This document shows, in pieces, positions 1 to 9,624 of a stretch of 64,000 nucleotides of DNA; the first letter of the stretch is position 1; each line of letters starts with the position of its first letter. A program made the position numbers and the translations under genes. Where the stretch lies: contig NZ_CP064703.1 of the NCBI RefSeq assembly GCF_023101085.1, forward strand, positions 6,696,001 to 6,760,000, read 5' to 3'. The notes under the pieces are model-generated. The model was not told the DNA's origin and ran no database searches. It saw only the letters and a list, made by a program, of their open reading frames with translations. Origin of the DNA: Bradyrhizobium sp. 170. GTDB taxonomy: Bacteria > Pseudomonadota > Alphaproteobacteria > Rhizobiales > Xanthobacteraceae.

Positions 1-605
1 ATCTCCGGCACCAGCGTCACGGCGGTAGCACCCGAGCCGACTACGACCACGCGCTTGCCGGCGTAGTCGAGATCCTCGGGCCATTTCTGCGGGTGCACGA
101 TCTGGCCGGCGAAGTCGGCCGTGCCGGAAAATTCCGGCGTGTAGCCTTCCTCATATTTGTAATAGCCCGAGCACATGAACAGGAAATTGCAGGTGAAGCT
201 GACGATTTCGGTCGCGCCCTCGCCTACGTTGCGTTCGGCCTCCACCGTCCAGCGCGCATCCGGCGACGACCACGACGCGCGCTTGACGCGATGGTGAAAG
301 CGGATCTTCTTGTCGATGCCGTTGTCGACAGCGGTCTCGCAGACGTAATTCAGAATCCGCGGACCGTCGGCGATCGCCTTCGGCTCGGTCCACGGTTTGA
401 ACGAATAGCCAAGCGTATACATGTCGCTATCGGAGCGGATGCCGGGATAGCGAAACAGGTCCCAGGTGCCGCCGATGCAGTCGCGCCCCTCGAGGATCAC
501 GTAGCTCTTGCCGGGGCACTTCTCCTGCAGGTGATAGCCCGCGCCGATGCCGGACAGGCCCGCACCGACGATCAGCACGTCGAAATGTTCAGTTGCCTCG
601 GTCAT
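1..605 (-). CDS. Flavin-containing / Baeyer-Villiger-type monooxygenase, N-terminal part
   Basis: The reading frame starts at the ATG at 605 and runs off the left edge, so only about 200 N-terminal residues are present. Residue 8 onward has the FAD dinucleotide-binding motif VLIVGAGLSGIG, followed by the GGTWDLFRYPGIRSDSD stretch usual in this family. Near the truncated end are FAGQIVHPQKWP, which fits the type I Baeyer-Villiger fingerprint FxGxxxHxxxW(P/D), and then the NADPH-binding motif VVVVGSGATA. The family uses FAD, NADPH and O2 to oxygenate ketones, sulfides or amines. The substrate cannot be told from the sequence. The gene is on the same strand as ahcY but lies beyond the ahcY terminator, so it is probably a separate unit. 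Confidence 0.9.
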   Translation of the reverse strand, partial: MTEATEHFDVLIVGAGLSGIGAGYHLQEKCPGKSYVILEGRDCIGGTWDLFRYPGIRSDSDMYTLGYSFKPWTEPKAIADGPRILNYVCETAVDNGIDKKIRFHHRVKRASWSSPDARWTVEAERNVGEGATEIVSFTCNFLFMCSGYYKYEEGYTPEFSGTADFAGQIVHPQKWPEDLDYAGKRVVVVGSGATAVTLVPE

Positions 606-742
606 GGCGATCTCCCTGCTTTCAGATCTAATGGGCAGCAGGTAGAAATTGCAACTCGCATTGTCAGGTTGCCGCGGCGATACAGGCTGTATCGAAATTT
701 ACTGTTGAATTTCAACTGTCACAGATTGTGCGGCCGACCAGC

Positions 743-770
743 AAAAAGCCCCGGATCGCTCCGGGGCTTT
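743..770 (-). terminator. Rho-independent terminator of ahcY
   Basis: A perfect 11-bp stem (745-755 with 760-770) has a 4-nt loop. On the minus strand it is followed by a T-run (plus-strand A-run 743-747). It begins about 60 bp past the ahcY stop codon and faces the right way for that gene. Confidence 0.85.
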
Positions 771-827
771 CTGAGGCTCGGGTGTTTACCTCAGGACGAC
801 ACCTGCAGCGGCGCATCCTGGCTGAAA

Positions 828-2258
828 TCAATACCGGTAATGATCCGCCTTGAACGGGCCTTCCGGCTTGACGCCGATGTACTCGGCCTGGTCCTTGCGC
901 AGCTCGGTCAGCTTGACGCCGATCTTGGCGAGGTGGAGCCGCGCCACCTTCTCGTCCAGCGTCTTCGGCAGCACGTAGACCTTCTTCTCGTACTTGCCGT
1001 CCTTGTTGTTGGCCCAAAGCTCGATCTGCGCCAGCGTCTGGTTGGTGAACGACGCCGACATCACGAAGGACGGATGGCCCATCGCGTTGCCAAGGTTCAC
1101 CAGGCGGCCTTCCGACAGCAGGATGATGCGGTGCTTGTCGGGGAATTCGATCTCGTCGACCTGCGGCTTGATGTTGGTCCACTTCAGGTTACGGAGCCCT
1201 GCGATCTGGATCTCGTTGTCGAAGTGGCCGATGTTGCAGACGATGGCGCGATCCTTCATCGCGCGCATATGGTCGATGGTGATGATGTCCTTGTTGCCGG
1301 TCGCGGTGACGAAGATGTCGGCGCGGGGGGCGGCGTCTTCCATGGTCACGACTTCATAGCCTTCCATCGCCGCCTGCAGCGCGCAGATCGGATCGACTTC
1401 GGAGACCATGACGCGGCAGCCGGCCTGGCGCAGCGAGGCGGCCGAGCCCTTGCCGACGTCGCCGAAGCCCGCGACCATCGCGGTCTTGCCGGACATCATG
1501 ACGTCGGTGCCGCGGCGGATGCCGTCGACCAGCGACTCGCGGCAGCCATAGAGGTTGTCGAATTTCGACTTGGTGACGCTGTCGTTGACGTTGATGGCGG
1601 GGAACAGCAGCTTGCCTTCCTTCTCCATATTGTAGAGCCGGTGCACGCCCGTAGTGGTCTCTTCGGAAACGCCTTTGATGTTCTTGGCGATCTCGGCGAA
1701 GTAGCCCTTCGGCTTTTCCTTCAGGAGCTTCTTGATCAGCGCGAAGAACACTTCCTCTTCTTCCGACTCCGGCTTGTCGAGGAACTCGACGTCGCCGTTC
1801 TCGGCGCGCAGGCCGTGATGCACCAGCATGGTGGCGTCGCCGCCGTCATCGAGGATCATGTTGGGCGTGCCGCCGCCGTGCCAGTCGAACAGCTTTGCGG
1901 TGTAGTCCCAGTATTCGGCGAGCGTCTCGCCCTTCACCGCGAACACCGGAATGCCGGCGGCGGCGATCGCGGCTGCCGCGTGGTCCTGCGTCGAATAAAT
2001 GTTGCACGAGACCCAGCGGATGTCGGCGCCGAGCGCTGCCAGCGTCTCGATCAGGACCGCGGTCTGGATCGTCATGTGCAGGGAGCCGGCGATGCGGGCG
2101 CCCTTCAACGGTTGCTTGGGACCGTATTCCTCGCGCGTCGCCATCAGGCCGGGCATTTCAGTCTCGGCCAGCGAGATTTCCTTGCGGCCGAATTCGGCGA
2201 GCGAAATGTCTTTCACAACATAGTCGGTAAAGGCAGGCTTCTTGGCGGCAGCGGTCAT
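828..2258 (-). CDS. ahcY: Adenosylhomocysteinase (S-adenosyl-L-homocysteine hydrolase)
   Basis: A cytosolic NAD-dependent enzyme that splits S-adenosylhomocysteine into adenosine and homocysteine, removing the product inhibitor of methyltransferases. The 476-residue length is normal for the long bacterial form. Visible marks are GSLHMT near residue 58, EETTTGVHR near 199, the substrate-site stretch [11 protein letters not shown] near 225, the Rossmann motif [12 protein letters not shown] near 262, and the conserved C-terminus KADHYRY, whose Lys and Tyr contact NAD in the neighbouring subunit. It lies 75 bp downstream of metK in the same direction, so the SAM-making and SAH-removing steps are adjacent. 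A terminator between them suggests partly independent transcription. Confidence 0.98.
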   Translation of the reverse strand: MTAAAKKPAFTDYVVKDISLAEFGRKEISLAETEMPGLMATREEYGPKQPLKGARIAGSLHMTIQTAVLIETLAALGADIRWVSCNIYSTQDHAAAAIAAAGIPVFAVKGETLAEYWDYTAKLFDWHGGGTPNMILDDGGDATMLVHHGLRAENGDVEFLDKPESEEEEVFFALIKKLLKEKPKGYFAEIAKNIKGVSEETTTGVHRLYNMEKEGKLLFPAINVNDSVTKSKFDNLYGCRESLVDGIRRGTDVMMSGKTAMVAGFGDVGKGSAASLRQAGCRVMVSEVDPICALQAAMEGYEVVTMEDAAPRADIFVTATGNKDIITIDHMRAMKDRAIVCNIGHFDNEIQIAGLRNLKWTNIKPQVDEIEFPDKHRIILLSEGRLVNLGNAMGHPSFVMSASFTNQTLAQIELWANNKDGKYEKKVYVLPKTLDEKVARLHLAKIGVKLTELRKDQAEYIGVKPEGPFKADHYRY

Positions 2259-2270
2259 GCGGTTGATCCC

Positions 2271-2314
2271 TTAAAAAGCGTATTCCGAAAAGCATTCAGC
2301 TTTCCGGAATACGC
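2271..2314 (-). terminator. Rho-independent terminator between metK and ahcY
   Basis: The arms 2278-2293 and 2299-2314 pair at 15 of 16 positions around a 5-nt loop. On the minus strand the stem is followed by TTTTTAA (plus 2271-2277). It starts 20 bp after the metK stop and ends about 13 bp before the ahcY start codon, so it would terminate or attenuate read-through from metK into ahcY. Confidence 0.7.
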
Positions 2315-2333
2315 GAGACGATTACGGAGAAAG

Positions 2334-3527
2334 TCAGACCGCACGCTTGAGCGGTTCGACCAGATCGGTCTTCTCCCAGGAGAAGCCGCCTTCATTGTCG
2401 GGTGTGCGGCCGAAATGGCCGTAGGCCGAGGTACGCGCGTAGATCGGCCGGTTGAGGTCGAGATGGGTACGGATGCCGCGCGGCGTCAAATCCATCGCCT
2501 GCGCGACCGCCTTCTCGAGCTTGTCCTCCGGCACCTTTCCGGTGCCATGGGTATCGATATAGATCGACAGCGGACGCGCCACGCCGATCGCATAAGCAAG
2601 CTGCAGCGTGCAGCGGTCGGCAAGGCCGGCCGCGACGACGTTCTTGGCGACGTAGCGCGCGGCATAGGCGGCGGAACGGTCGACCTTGGTCGGGTCCTTG
2701 CCCGAGAACGCACCGCCGCCATGCGGGGCCGCGCCACCATAAGTGTCGACGATGATCTTGCGGCCGGTGAGGCCGGAATCGCCATCGGGACCGCCGATGT
2801 AGAACTTGCCGGTCGGATTGATGTGCCAGATGGTCTTGCCGTTGATCCACTCCTTCGGCAACGCCTCGCGCACATAGGGCTCGACAATGTCGCGAACCTG
2901 ATTGGAGGTCAGGTCCTCCACCAGATGCTGGTGCGAGACCACGATCTCGCGGACGCCGACCGGCTTGCCGTTCTCGTACTGCACGGTGACCTGGCTCTTG
3001 GAGTCCGGCCCCAGCACCTTCTCCCGGCCGGAGTGGCGGGCTTCGGAAATCAGCCGCAAAATCTTGTGGGCGTAAAAGATCGGCGCCGGCATCAGGTCCG
3101 GGGTCTCGTTGCAGGCATAGCCAAACATGATGCCCTGGTCGCCCGCGCCCTCTTCCTGATTGCTGGGCTGCTTGGCGTCGACGCCCTGCGCAATGTCAGC
3201 GGACTGCGGATGCAGCAGAATTTCGATGTCGGCGGTCTTCCAGTGAAAACCTTCCTGCTCGTAGCCGATATCCTTGATCGCCTCGCGCACGGTGTTTTCG
3301 ATCTGCTCATTGGTGACCGAATCCGGGCCGCGGGTTTCGCCGGCGATCACCACCTTGTTGGTAGTGGCGAGCGTTTCGCAGGCCGCGCGGATCTGCCAGG
3401 GATCGATGCCTGCCTTCGGCCCTTCCCGGTAAAACAGGTCGACGATTTCGTCCGAGATTCGATCGCAAACCTTGTCCGGATGACCCTCGGAAACCGACTC
3501 GCTGGTGAACAGATAGGACGCGCGCAT
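2334..3527 (-). CDS. metK: S-adenosylmethionine synthetase
   Basis: Makes S-adenosylmethionine from methionine and ATP. The 397-residue chain has the family's ATP/phosphate loop GHPDK (residues 15-19), the signature [12 protein letters not shown] (about 127-138) and the glycine-rich GGGAFSGKD (about 270-278). The ATG at 3527 is preferred because AAGGGG stands six bases upstream; an in-frame TTG lies six bases further out at 3533. The next gene downstream is ahcY, and the HTH/methyltransferase-like gene lies about 55 bp upstream. No SAM riboswitch could be recognised in the short leader. Confidence 0.98.
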   Translation of the reverse strand: MRASYLFTSESVSEGHPDKVCDRISDEIVDLFYREGPKAGIDPWQIRAACETLATTNKVVIAGETRGPDSVTNEQIENTVREAIKDIGYEQEGFHWKTADIEILLHPQSADIAQGVDAKQPSNQEEGAGDQGIMFGYACNETPDLMPAPIFYAHKILRLISEARHSGREKVLGPDSKSQVTVQYENGKPVGVREIVVSHQHLVEDLTSNQVRDIVEPYVREALPKEWINGKTIWHINPTGKFYIGGPDGDSGLTGRKIIVDTYGGAAPHGGGAFSGKDPTKVDRSAAYAARYVAKNVVAAGLADRCTLQLAYAIGVARPLSIYIDTHGTGKVPEDKLEKAVAQAMDLTPRGIRTHLDLNRPIYARTSAYGHFGRTPDNEGGFSWEKTDLVEPLKRAV

Positions 3528-3584
3528 CAACAACCCCTTGTTTCCCGCCGGATGCCGGCGGCTGTCTGTGATTATCCCGGAATG

Positions 3585-4940
3585 TCAGTCGCGACGGCGC
3601 GAAATGACGTAGGATTCGTCGTAAAACCAAAGCCCATTATGCTTGCGCAGAACCTCTCTGGTGGCATCGAGGGTTCGGCTGTTTTCAGTCATTTCCGTCA
3701 ACCGGTCGTCTTCGATCTGGGCGACATACACCGCCGCATTCCACGCTGCAAAGGCCGTCGAGGTTCCGATCTGGCCGGTGACCTCGTTGGGCAGCGCTTC
3801 CATATCATAACGGAAGATGGAACGGTTATCGGCGTACGCATTAAAGTTAAGGTCGCGTCCGGCCGATCCCAGCTCGTATTTCACCGCGCGCAATAGCTCA
3901 TGACGGCTCACGGCGAAAGGATTTTCTCCCGGCCAGACCGACTGGATGATTTCCAGGCCCGGATCCTGCCCGTGGGAGTGAATTCCAATCAAACGGCCTC
4001 CTGCCCGCAGGGAACGGGCGAGCGGCGCAATAATCCGCTTGGCGCGGAAATTCACAGAGGATTTCGCCCGATAGGGCTGGGAAGCGATCACAAGGTCGAA
4101 ATTGGCCTCGGTTCGGCCCGCCCGGGGGATGATCGAATCAAGCAGGAACCGGTGGTCCTCCCGGTATACGACCAGCGCCACCGGGCGTTCATAGATCGGC
4201 ATGCCCGATTTGGGGCTGATGTTGGCCCGCCAGTTTTGTTCCAGAAACGGCCCCAATTCGGTAATTTGGGTCTCGAATTCCCCCGAAGAGGCCCCCCGCA
4301 GGGCGACCTCATGCCAGATCATTCCGGCGGCGGCCGCGGGCGAGGCCGGCGTCAGCCAAGGCGCCTCGGCATAATGCATGTTGGTCAGGACGACGACGGT
4401 CGCCGGGTGCTCGAACAGCCGGTCCGGCACCTTGTCGAGCGTCAGCCGAACGTCCTCCAGGCTGAGTTCCTTGCCGGCGATGTAGAACGGCATATGGGGA
4501 AACCGGCCATGCATCGAGCGCATCACCCGCGCCAGCACCGTGCCGTCGCCGACGCCAGCGTCAAATACCCGAAGTGCCGGCGGGCGGGGATGCAGGCTGG
4601 ACAACTCCAGCGCCACCCGCTCGGCGATCACCCGCTTCTCGCTGCAGGTGTGGACGAACAGCAGGTATTTCTGGCGATTCTCGAAAAAGCGGAAGTTGCC
4701 GCGGGGGTCGCGCTTCTCGGGCGGCACTTCGAGCCCTCGGGGCGGCGGCAGCCCGCCCGGCGTGGAGGCGGCGATATAGGCCTGGATGCGGTCCAGCGTG
4801 TCGATGGTGATGCGCTTGCCCTCACGCAGCCGGTGCACCAGCTTGCCGTCGTTGACCGCCCGGCGGCCGAACGTCGTCTCCGCCATGTCGGCCTGGCGGC
4901 AGAATTCCGTTATCTGGCTGAGAATCTGGTCGTTCTTCAT
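3585..4940 (-). CDS. Methyltransferase-like protein with N-terminal helix-turn-helix domain
   Basis: 451 residues. The first 60 or so look like a lambda-repressor/XRE-type helix-turn-helix (DMAETTFGRRAVNDGKLVHR), with a proline-rich linker after it. A class I SAM-binding motif I, VFDAGVGDGT, follows at about 125-134. The middle part carries FDLVIASQPYRA, where a motif IV (NPPY-like) would be expected, here changed to SQPY. It could be a nucleic-acid methyltransferase or a DNA-binding regulator that senses SAM. Its place directly upstream of metK and ahcY, same strand, favours a link to the methyl cycle. Substrate unknown. Confidence 0.7.
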   Translation of the reverse strand: MKNDQILSQITEFCRQADMAETTFGRRAVNDGKLVHRLREGKRITIDTLDRIQAYIAASTPGGLPPPRGLEVPPEKRDPRGNFRFFENRQKYLLFVHTCSEKRVIAERVALELSSLHPRPPALRVFDAGVGDGTVLARVMRSMHGRFPHMPFYIAGKELSLEDVRLTLDKVPDRLFEHPATVVVLTNMHYAEAPWLTPASPAAAAGMIWHEVALRGASSGEFETQITELGPFLEQNWRANISPKSGMPIYERPVALVVYREDHRFLLDSIIPRAGRTEANFDLVIASQPYRAKSSVNFRAKRIIAPLARSLRAGGRLIGIHSHGQDPGLEIIQSVWPGENPFAVSRHELLRAVKYELGSAGRDLNFNAYADNRSIFRYDMEALPNEVTGQIGTSTAFAAWNAAVYVAQIEDDRLTEMTENSRTLDATREVLRKHNGLWFYDESYVISRRRD

Positions 4941-5131
4941 CGGGTAAGGGTTTGGGAAACACCGGTGGGCAGGATGGGATGGCCGAGCCGTCCTACCACC
5001 ATCTGCCCAACGAAGGAAATCCTGCCGTCTGCGTCCGGCACGGATCGGCGTCCCTGCTTGAACCCCCGCTCCGCGGGAGGCAACAAAGCACTATCCGCCA
5101 CTGCGACCGCCAATCACGGGGACCTGATGCG

Positions 5132-6883
5132 ATGCGCCGCGCGATCCTGATACTTGCCCTGCTCGCCGCCGCGCTGTGGTCGGCGCCCTCCCTTGCCCAA
5201 TCGCGCGCGCAACTCGGGCCGCTCTGCACGACCGACACCACGCCGGCCGATCAGCAGATCGGTGCCTGCAACAAGATCATCGCGCTGAAAGTATTTTCCG
5301 GCGAGAAGCTCTCGACCATCTACTTCTGGCGCGCGGTGGGCTGGAACAAGAAGGGCAATTACGCGCAGGTCATCGCCGATGCCGGCGAATCCATCCGGCT
5401 GCACCCCAGCACCGCCACCTATAATCTGCGCGGCTCGGCCTATTACGACAAGGGCGAGGACGATATCGCGATCGCCGATTTCAACGACGCGCTGCGGATC
5501 GGGCCGCCGAGCGGCATCATCTTTCACAACCGCGGCAACGCCTGGCGCTCCAAGGGCGAATACGCCAAGGCGATCGCCGACTACGATCAAGCGATCAAGC
5601 TCGGCCCGCCGTCGGCGTTTTCCTGGCAGAACCGCGGCATTTCGAAACGCGCACTCGGCGATCTCGATGGCGCGCTGGCCGACATCAACGAAGCGATCCG
5701 GCTCGACCCGACTTTGCCGCAGCCTTTGACCAGCCGCGCGGTGATCTGGCGCGCCAAGGGCGATCTTGATCGTGCCATCGCTGATACGACCGAAGCGATC
5801 CGGCTCGCCAAGGCCAAGGCGCCGGCCAACATCATGACGCCGCCCGGCAGCGTGCTGATCTCGGCCTATAGCCATCGCGCGCTCGCCTATGAGGCCAAGG
5901 GCGATCTCGACCGCGCCAGGCAGGACTACGCCGCGGCGCTCGAAGGCAAGGCCTCCGACGCCGGCAGCAAGGCCAACCAGGCAACCGCAAAAGTTCGCCT
6001 GTCGCTGTTGTCAGAGACGGTACCGCTCGCGCCGCGAACTGCAACCGCACCACCAACCCCGCCAGCCAGCAAGGCCGCGCCAGCTTCGCCGGCGGGCGCG
6101 GCGAGCCCGTCCCCGCCTCCCGCAGCAGAGCAGCGCCAGCGCGCAGAGACCGTCAGAGAGACGGTCAGGCGCGTCGCGCTGGTGATCGGCAACGGCGCCT
6201 ATGCGCGTGTCAGGCCGCTGCCCAATCCGTCCAACGATGCGCGCGCGATGGCAAAAAGCCTGCGCGACATCGGATTCGTGGTGACGGAAGGCACCGACCT
6301 CGACCGCGCGGCGATGCAGGCGACGATCCGCGATTTTCTCCGCGAGGCCGCGCGGGCGCAGGTGGCGGTGGTCTACTACGCCGGTCACGGCGTGCAGGTC
6401 GACGGCCGTAATTACCTGGTGCCGGTCGATATCCAGTTTCAGGCCGGCAGCGGTATGACCGATACGATGATGGACATGGATACCATCATGGCCGGCCTCG
6501 ACGATCAGGTCCGCACCAACATCCTGATCCTCGATGCCTGCCGCAACAACCCGATGGCGCCGAAGCTGGCTTCCGCAGGTCCTGCCCGTGGCATCGAAGC
6601 CGGCTCGGGGCTCGCCGCGCCCGCCACGCTCGGCGCCGGTTCGACCCTGGGTGCGGGCACGCTGATCGCATTTGCAACCGCGCCCGGACAGGTCGCGCTC
6701 GACGGCGAAGGCGCCAACAGCCCGTTCTCGGCCGCGCTGACGCGCCACATCGGCACGCCGGGGCTAGAGGTACAGCAGATGCTCACACGAGTACGGGCCG
6801 AGGTAGTCGCGGCGACCAAGGGCAAGCAGGTGCCGTGGTCGAACTCGTCGCTATTGGGCGAGGTCTATCTGGCGGAGAAGTGA
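5132..6883 (+). CDS. Secreted TPR-repeat protein with C-terminal caspase (peptidase C14) domain
   Basis: The start at ATG 5132 gives a 583-residue protein with a clear Sec signal peptide (about 1-23, ending SLAQ), preceded by GGGGA nine bases upstream. Residues about 60-310 are tetratricopeptide repeats, recognisable by repeated AIADYDQAIKLGP and ALADINEAIRLDP blocks. A Pro/Ala/Ser-rich linker follows. From about residue 345 there is a caspase-like fold starting RRVALVIGNGAYA, with the His of YYAGHG at about 419 and the Cys of LDACRNNP at about 470, so the catalytic dyad is intact. Such proteins are metacaspase relatives exported to the periplasm; their substrates are mostly unknown. It stands alone, convergent with the next operon. 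Confidence 0.9.
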   Translation: MRRAILILALLAAALWSAPSLAQSRAQLGPLCTTDTTPADQQIGACNKIIALKVFSGEKLSTIYFWRAVGWNKKGNYAQVIADAGESIRLHPSTATYNLRGSAYYDKGEDDIAIADFNDALRIGPPSGIIFHNRGNAWRSKGEYAKAIADYDQAIKLGPPSAFSWQNRGISKRALGDLDGALADINEAIRLDPTLPQPLTSRAVIWRAKGDLDRAIADTTEAIRLAKAKAPANIMTPPGSVLISAYSHRALAYEAKGDLDRARQDYAAALEGKASDAGSKANQATAKVRLSLLSETVPLAPRTATAPPTPPASKAAPASPAGAASPSPPPAAEQRQRAETVRETVRRVALVIGNGAYARVRPLPNPSNDARAMAKSLRDIGFVVTEGTDLDRAAMQATIRDFLREAARAQVAVVYYAGHGVQVDGRNYLVPVDIQFQAGSGMTDTMMDMDTIMAGLDDQVRTNILILDACRNNPMAPKLASAGPARGIEAGSGLAAPATLGAGSTLGAGTLIAFATAPGQVALDGEGANSPFSAALTRHIGTPGLEVQQMLTRVRAEVVAATKGKQVPWSNSSLLGEVYLAEK

Positions 6884-6899
6884 TGGCGGTGATGGCTCT

Positions 6900-7014
6900 C
6901 CGTCATTGCCTGCGACAAACGCGGAGCGTTTGCGCAAGGGAGCGATAGCGACGAAGCAATCCATTCTATCCCAACGCTGAGAGGTGGATTGCTTCGCTTC
7001 GCTCGCAATGACGG
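6900..7014. repeat. Intergenic palindromic repeat element, about 115 bp
   Basis: The ends CCGTCATTGC (from 6900) and GCAATGACGG (to 7014) are inverted copies. An inner pair, CGAAGCAATCCA and TGGATTGCTTCG, is also inverted, so the whole element can fold into a long hairpin. It fills the gap between the convergent caspase and MetE-like genes. Elements of this type are, to my knowledge, common in Bradyrhizobium intergenic DNA. Confidence 0.7.
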
Positions 7015-7023
7015 CTGAGAGAC

Positions 7024-8142
7024 TTACTTCCCCCACACCTCGTTCGCTACTTCGACCGCGAGGCTGAGCTTGGCCCACTGCTCTTCCTCGGACAGGATGT
7101 TGCCTTCCTCGGTGGAGGCAAAGCCGCATTGCGGCGAGACCGCGAGCTGGTCGAGGGGCGCGAACTTGGCGGCCTCTTCGAGGCGACGCTTGATGTCGTC
7201 CTTCTTCTCGAGTTCGCCGAATTTCGACGTGATGACACCGACCACGACCACCTTGTTGCCCTTCGGCAGATAACGCAGCGGCTCGAAGCCGCCGGCGCGG
7301 TCGGAATCATATTCGAGGAAATAGCCGTCGTAATTGGTGCCGGCCAGCATGGTCTCGGCCACCGGCTCGTAGCCGCCGGACGAAATCCAGGTCGAGCGGA
7401 AATTGCCGCGGCAGACATGCGTGGTGATCACCATGTCCGCCGGACGCTCAGCCAGCGCGTAGTTGATGACGCGCGCGTAGATCTCCTGCAGGCCGTCGGG
7501 ATTGTCGCCGCGCTCGCGGGCCTTCTGCAGCTCTTCCTGCGAGCAGAGATAGGCCCACACGGTATCGTCGAACTGCAGGTAGCGGCAGCCGGCGTCGTAG
7601 AACGCCTTCACCGCCTTGCGGTAGGTCTTGCCGAGATCGGCATAGAACTCCTCAAGATCGGGATAGACCTCCTTCGAGATCGCCTTGCGGCCGCCGCGGA
7701 AATGCAGCACGGCCGGCGACGGGATCGTCATCTTCGGCGTGACGTGGGCCGTATCGGCGTGCTTCTTCAGGAAGCGGAAATGATCCAGCATCGGATGGTC
7801 GTCCGGGAAGTCGAGCTTGCCGATCACGCGGACGGCGTCATGGCGAGTCTCGACGCCTGCGAACTGAATACCGGTCTCGGGGTGGAAGAGCTCGCAGCCG
7901 CCGAGCTTGGCCAGAAAATCGAAATGCCACCAAGAGCGGCGGAATTCGCCGTCGGTCGCGAGCTTCAGGCCGATCGAGGCCTGCTTGTGCACGACCTTTT
8001 CGATCTCGAGGTCCTCGGCCTTGCGCAAATCCTCCGCCGTGATCTCGCCCTTCTCCAGCTTGGCGCGCGCTTCCTTGATGCGCTGTGGCCGCAACAGGCT
8101 GCCGACCTCGTCGGCGCGGAACGGGGCTTTGGTTCTCTGCAT
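7024..8142 (-). CDS. Cobalamin-independent methionine synthase (MetE C-terminal domain) family protein
   Basis: 372 residues, about half the size of full-length MetE, corresponding to its catalytic C-terminal barrel. Zinc-site candidates are present: the His and Cys of TTHVCRGN and the Cys of SPQCGFAS. ATG 8142 is chosen because GGAG lies eight bases upstream; the upstream ATG 8157 and TTG 8160 lack a matching site. The gene is only 20 bp downstream of livF, so it is probably the last gene of the ABC operon. The family moves methyl groups between a corrinoid or folate donor and a thiol. Short stand-alone members often act on alternative methyl donors or coenzyme-like thiols, so true methionine synthase activity is not certain. 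Confidence 0.85.
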   Translation of the reverse strand: MQRTKAPFRADEVGSLLRPQRIKEARAKLEKGEITAEDLRKAEDLEIEKVVHKQASIGLKLATDGEFRRSWWHFDFLAKLGGCELFHPETGIQFAGVETRHDAVRVIGKLDFPDDHPMLDHFRFLKKHADTAHVTPKMTIPSPAVLHFRGGRKAISKEVYPDLEEFYADLGKTYRKAVKAFYDAGCRYLQFDDTVWAYLCSQEELQKARERGDNPDGLQEIYARVINYALAERPADMVITTHVCRGNFRSTWISSGGYEPVAETMLAGTNYDGYFLEYDSDRAGGFEPLRYLPKGNKVVVVGVITSKFGELEKKDDIKRRLEEAAKFAPLDQLAVSPQCGFASTEEGNILSEEEQWAKLSLAVEVANEVWGK

Positions 8143-8162
8143 GGTCTCAACTCCCATCAAAT

Positions 8163-8879
8163 CTAATGCGCGACGGCGCCTGCGACGCCGAGATAGCGTT
8201 CGAGCACCGCGGGATCGGCCCTCAACGCGTGGCTTGGCGCATCATGCACGATTGCGCCGCGTTCCAATATCACAACCCGATCGGCCAGCCCCAGAATCTT
8301 TTGCGCATTCTGCTCGACGATGATCGAACAGATGCCCCCCGAGCGGGTGATGGTGCCGAGCGCCCGGAGCAGTTCCTCGACGATGATCGGCGCCAGGCCC
8401 TCGGTCGGCTCGTCCAGCAGCAGAACCTTCGGATTGAGGGTCAGCGCGCGGCCGATCGCCAGCATCTGCTGCTCGCCGCCGGAAAGCTGGTTGCCGAAAT
8501 TGCTGCGGCGTTCCTTCAGCCGCGGAAACATTTCGTAAACCTTCTCGACGGTCCAGGGGCCGGGCTGGGCCACGGCGGTCATGTTTTCTTCGACCGTGAG
8601 CGAGCGGAAAATATTGCGCTCCTGCGGCACCCAGCCGATCCCTGCCCGCGCCCGCTGGTCCGGCCGCATCGCCGTGATGTCCACCCCGCCGAGTGCAAGC
8701 GTGCCGCCGAAACGGCGGGTGATGCCGACGATCGAATTGATCAGCGTGGTCTTGCCGGTGCCGTTGCGGCCGAGCAGCGCCAGCACCTGGCCCTCGCCCA
8801 GCGTCAGCGACATCGAGGGCAGCACGACCGCTTCGCCGTAGCCGGCGCGCAAGGCATCGATGACGAGAAGCTCAGGCAT
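8163..8879 (-). CDS. livF: Branched-chain-amino-acid-type ABC transporter ATPase LivF
   Basis: 238 residues with Walker A GRNGTGKTT, ABC signature LSGGEQQM, Walker B VLLLDEP and the switch region IVEQNA. QERNIF and the compact size place it with LivF rather than LivG. ATG 8879 overlaps the end of livG by eight bases (ATGCCTGA), a sign of translational coupling. The protein is one of two cytoplasmic nucleotide-binding subunits that drive uptake through LivHM. Confidence 0.93.
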   Translation of the reverse strand: MPELLVIDALRAGYGEAVVLPSMSLTLGEGQVLALLGRNGTGKTTLINSIVGITRRFGGTLALGGVDITAMRPDQRARAGIGWVPQERNIFRSLTVEENMTAVAQPGPWTVEKVYEMFPRLKERRSNFGNQLSGGEQQMLAIGRALTLNPKVLLLDEPTEGLAPIIVEELLRALGTITRSGGICSIIVEQNAQKILGLADRVVILERGAIVHDAPSHALRADPAVLERYLGVAGAVAH

Positions 8880-9624
8880 TCGCCGCCTCACCGAGATAGA
8901 CCGCCTTGACCTGGGGATCCCGCGCCACTTCGTCGGGCGGGCCCTCGACCAGCATGGCGCCATTGACCAGCACCGAGATGCGGTCGGCAAACGAGAACAC
9001 CAGATCCATATCGTGCTCGATCAGCAGCACCGTGACATCGCGCGGCAGCGCGGCGACTGCCGCCAGAATATCGTGGCGTTCGCTCTCGGGCACGCCGGCG
9101 GCGGGCTCGTCGAGCAGCAGCACGCGGGGCTTAGTCGCGATCGCAACGGCGATCTCGAGCAGGCGCTGCTTGCCGTAAGGAAGCGTCGCGGTGCGTTCGT
9201 TCATCACGTCAAGCAGATGAAAGCGCGCCAGCGTTTCCGCAATCTCCTCGTTGACGTCGGCGCGCGTGCCCATCCGCCGCCACCAGTCGCCGCCGCGGCC
9301 GAGCCGTTCGGAGACGGCAAGCCCGATGGTCTCGAGCGGGGTCAGGTCGGCATAGAGCTGATTGATCTGGAAGGTGCGCGACAGCCCGCGCAGCACCCGG
9401 GTGTGGACCGGCAGATCGGTGATGTCGTTGCCCTCGAGCAGGATCCGCCCTCCATTCGGCTTGAGCACGCCGGTCAGGAGATTGATGACGGTGGTCTTGC
9501 CGGCGCCGTTCGGCCCGATCAGGGCATGACGGGCGCCCTGCTCCACCTGCAGCGACAGATCGCGCGTGACCTTCAAGCCGCCGAAGGATTTTTCCAGTCC
9601 CTTGGTTTCCAGCGCGATCGTCAT
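8872..9624 (-). CDS. livG: Branched-chain-amino-acid-type ABC transporter ATPase LivG
   Basis: 250 residues with Walker A GPNGAGKTT, signature LPYGKQRLLEIA in the LivG-style form, Walker B VLLLDEP and the H-loop IEHDMDLV. Its ATG (9624) overlaps the livM stop by four bases (ATGA). It pairs with LivF to energise the same transporter. Confidence 0.93.
   Translation of the reverse strand: MTIALETKGLEKSFGGLKVTRDLSLQVEQGARHALIGPNGAGKTTVINLLTGVLKPNGGRILLEGNDITDLPVHTRVLRGLSRTFQINQLYADLTPLETIGLAVSERLGRGGDWWRRMGTRADVNEEIAETLARFHLLDVMNERTATLPYGKQRLLEIAVAIATKPRVLLLDEPAAGVPESERHDILAAVAALPRDVTVLLIEHDMDLVFSFADRISVLVNGAMLVEGPPDEVARDPQVKAVYLGEAANA

Noticed and set aside
3534..3584. SAM riboswitch in front of metK
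   Set aside because: Only about 50 bp lie between the genes and no SAM-I/II/IV-like pairing could be drawn.
93..3896. A very long plus-strand open frame over the metK and ahcY region
   Set aside because: It is an antisense artefact of GC-rich coding DNA; the minus strand carries unmistakable ahcY and metK proteins over the same bases.
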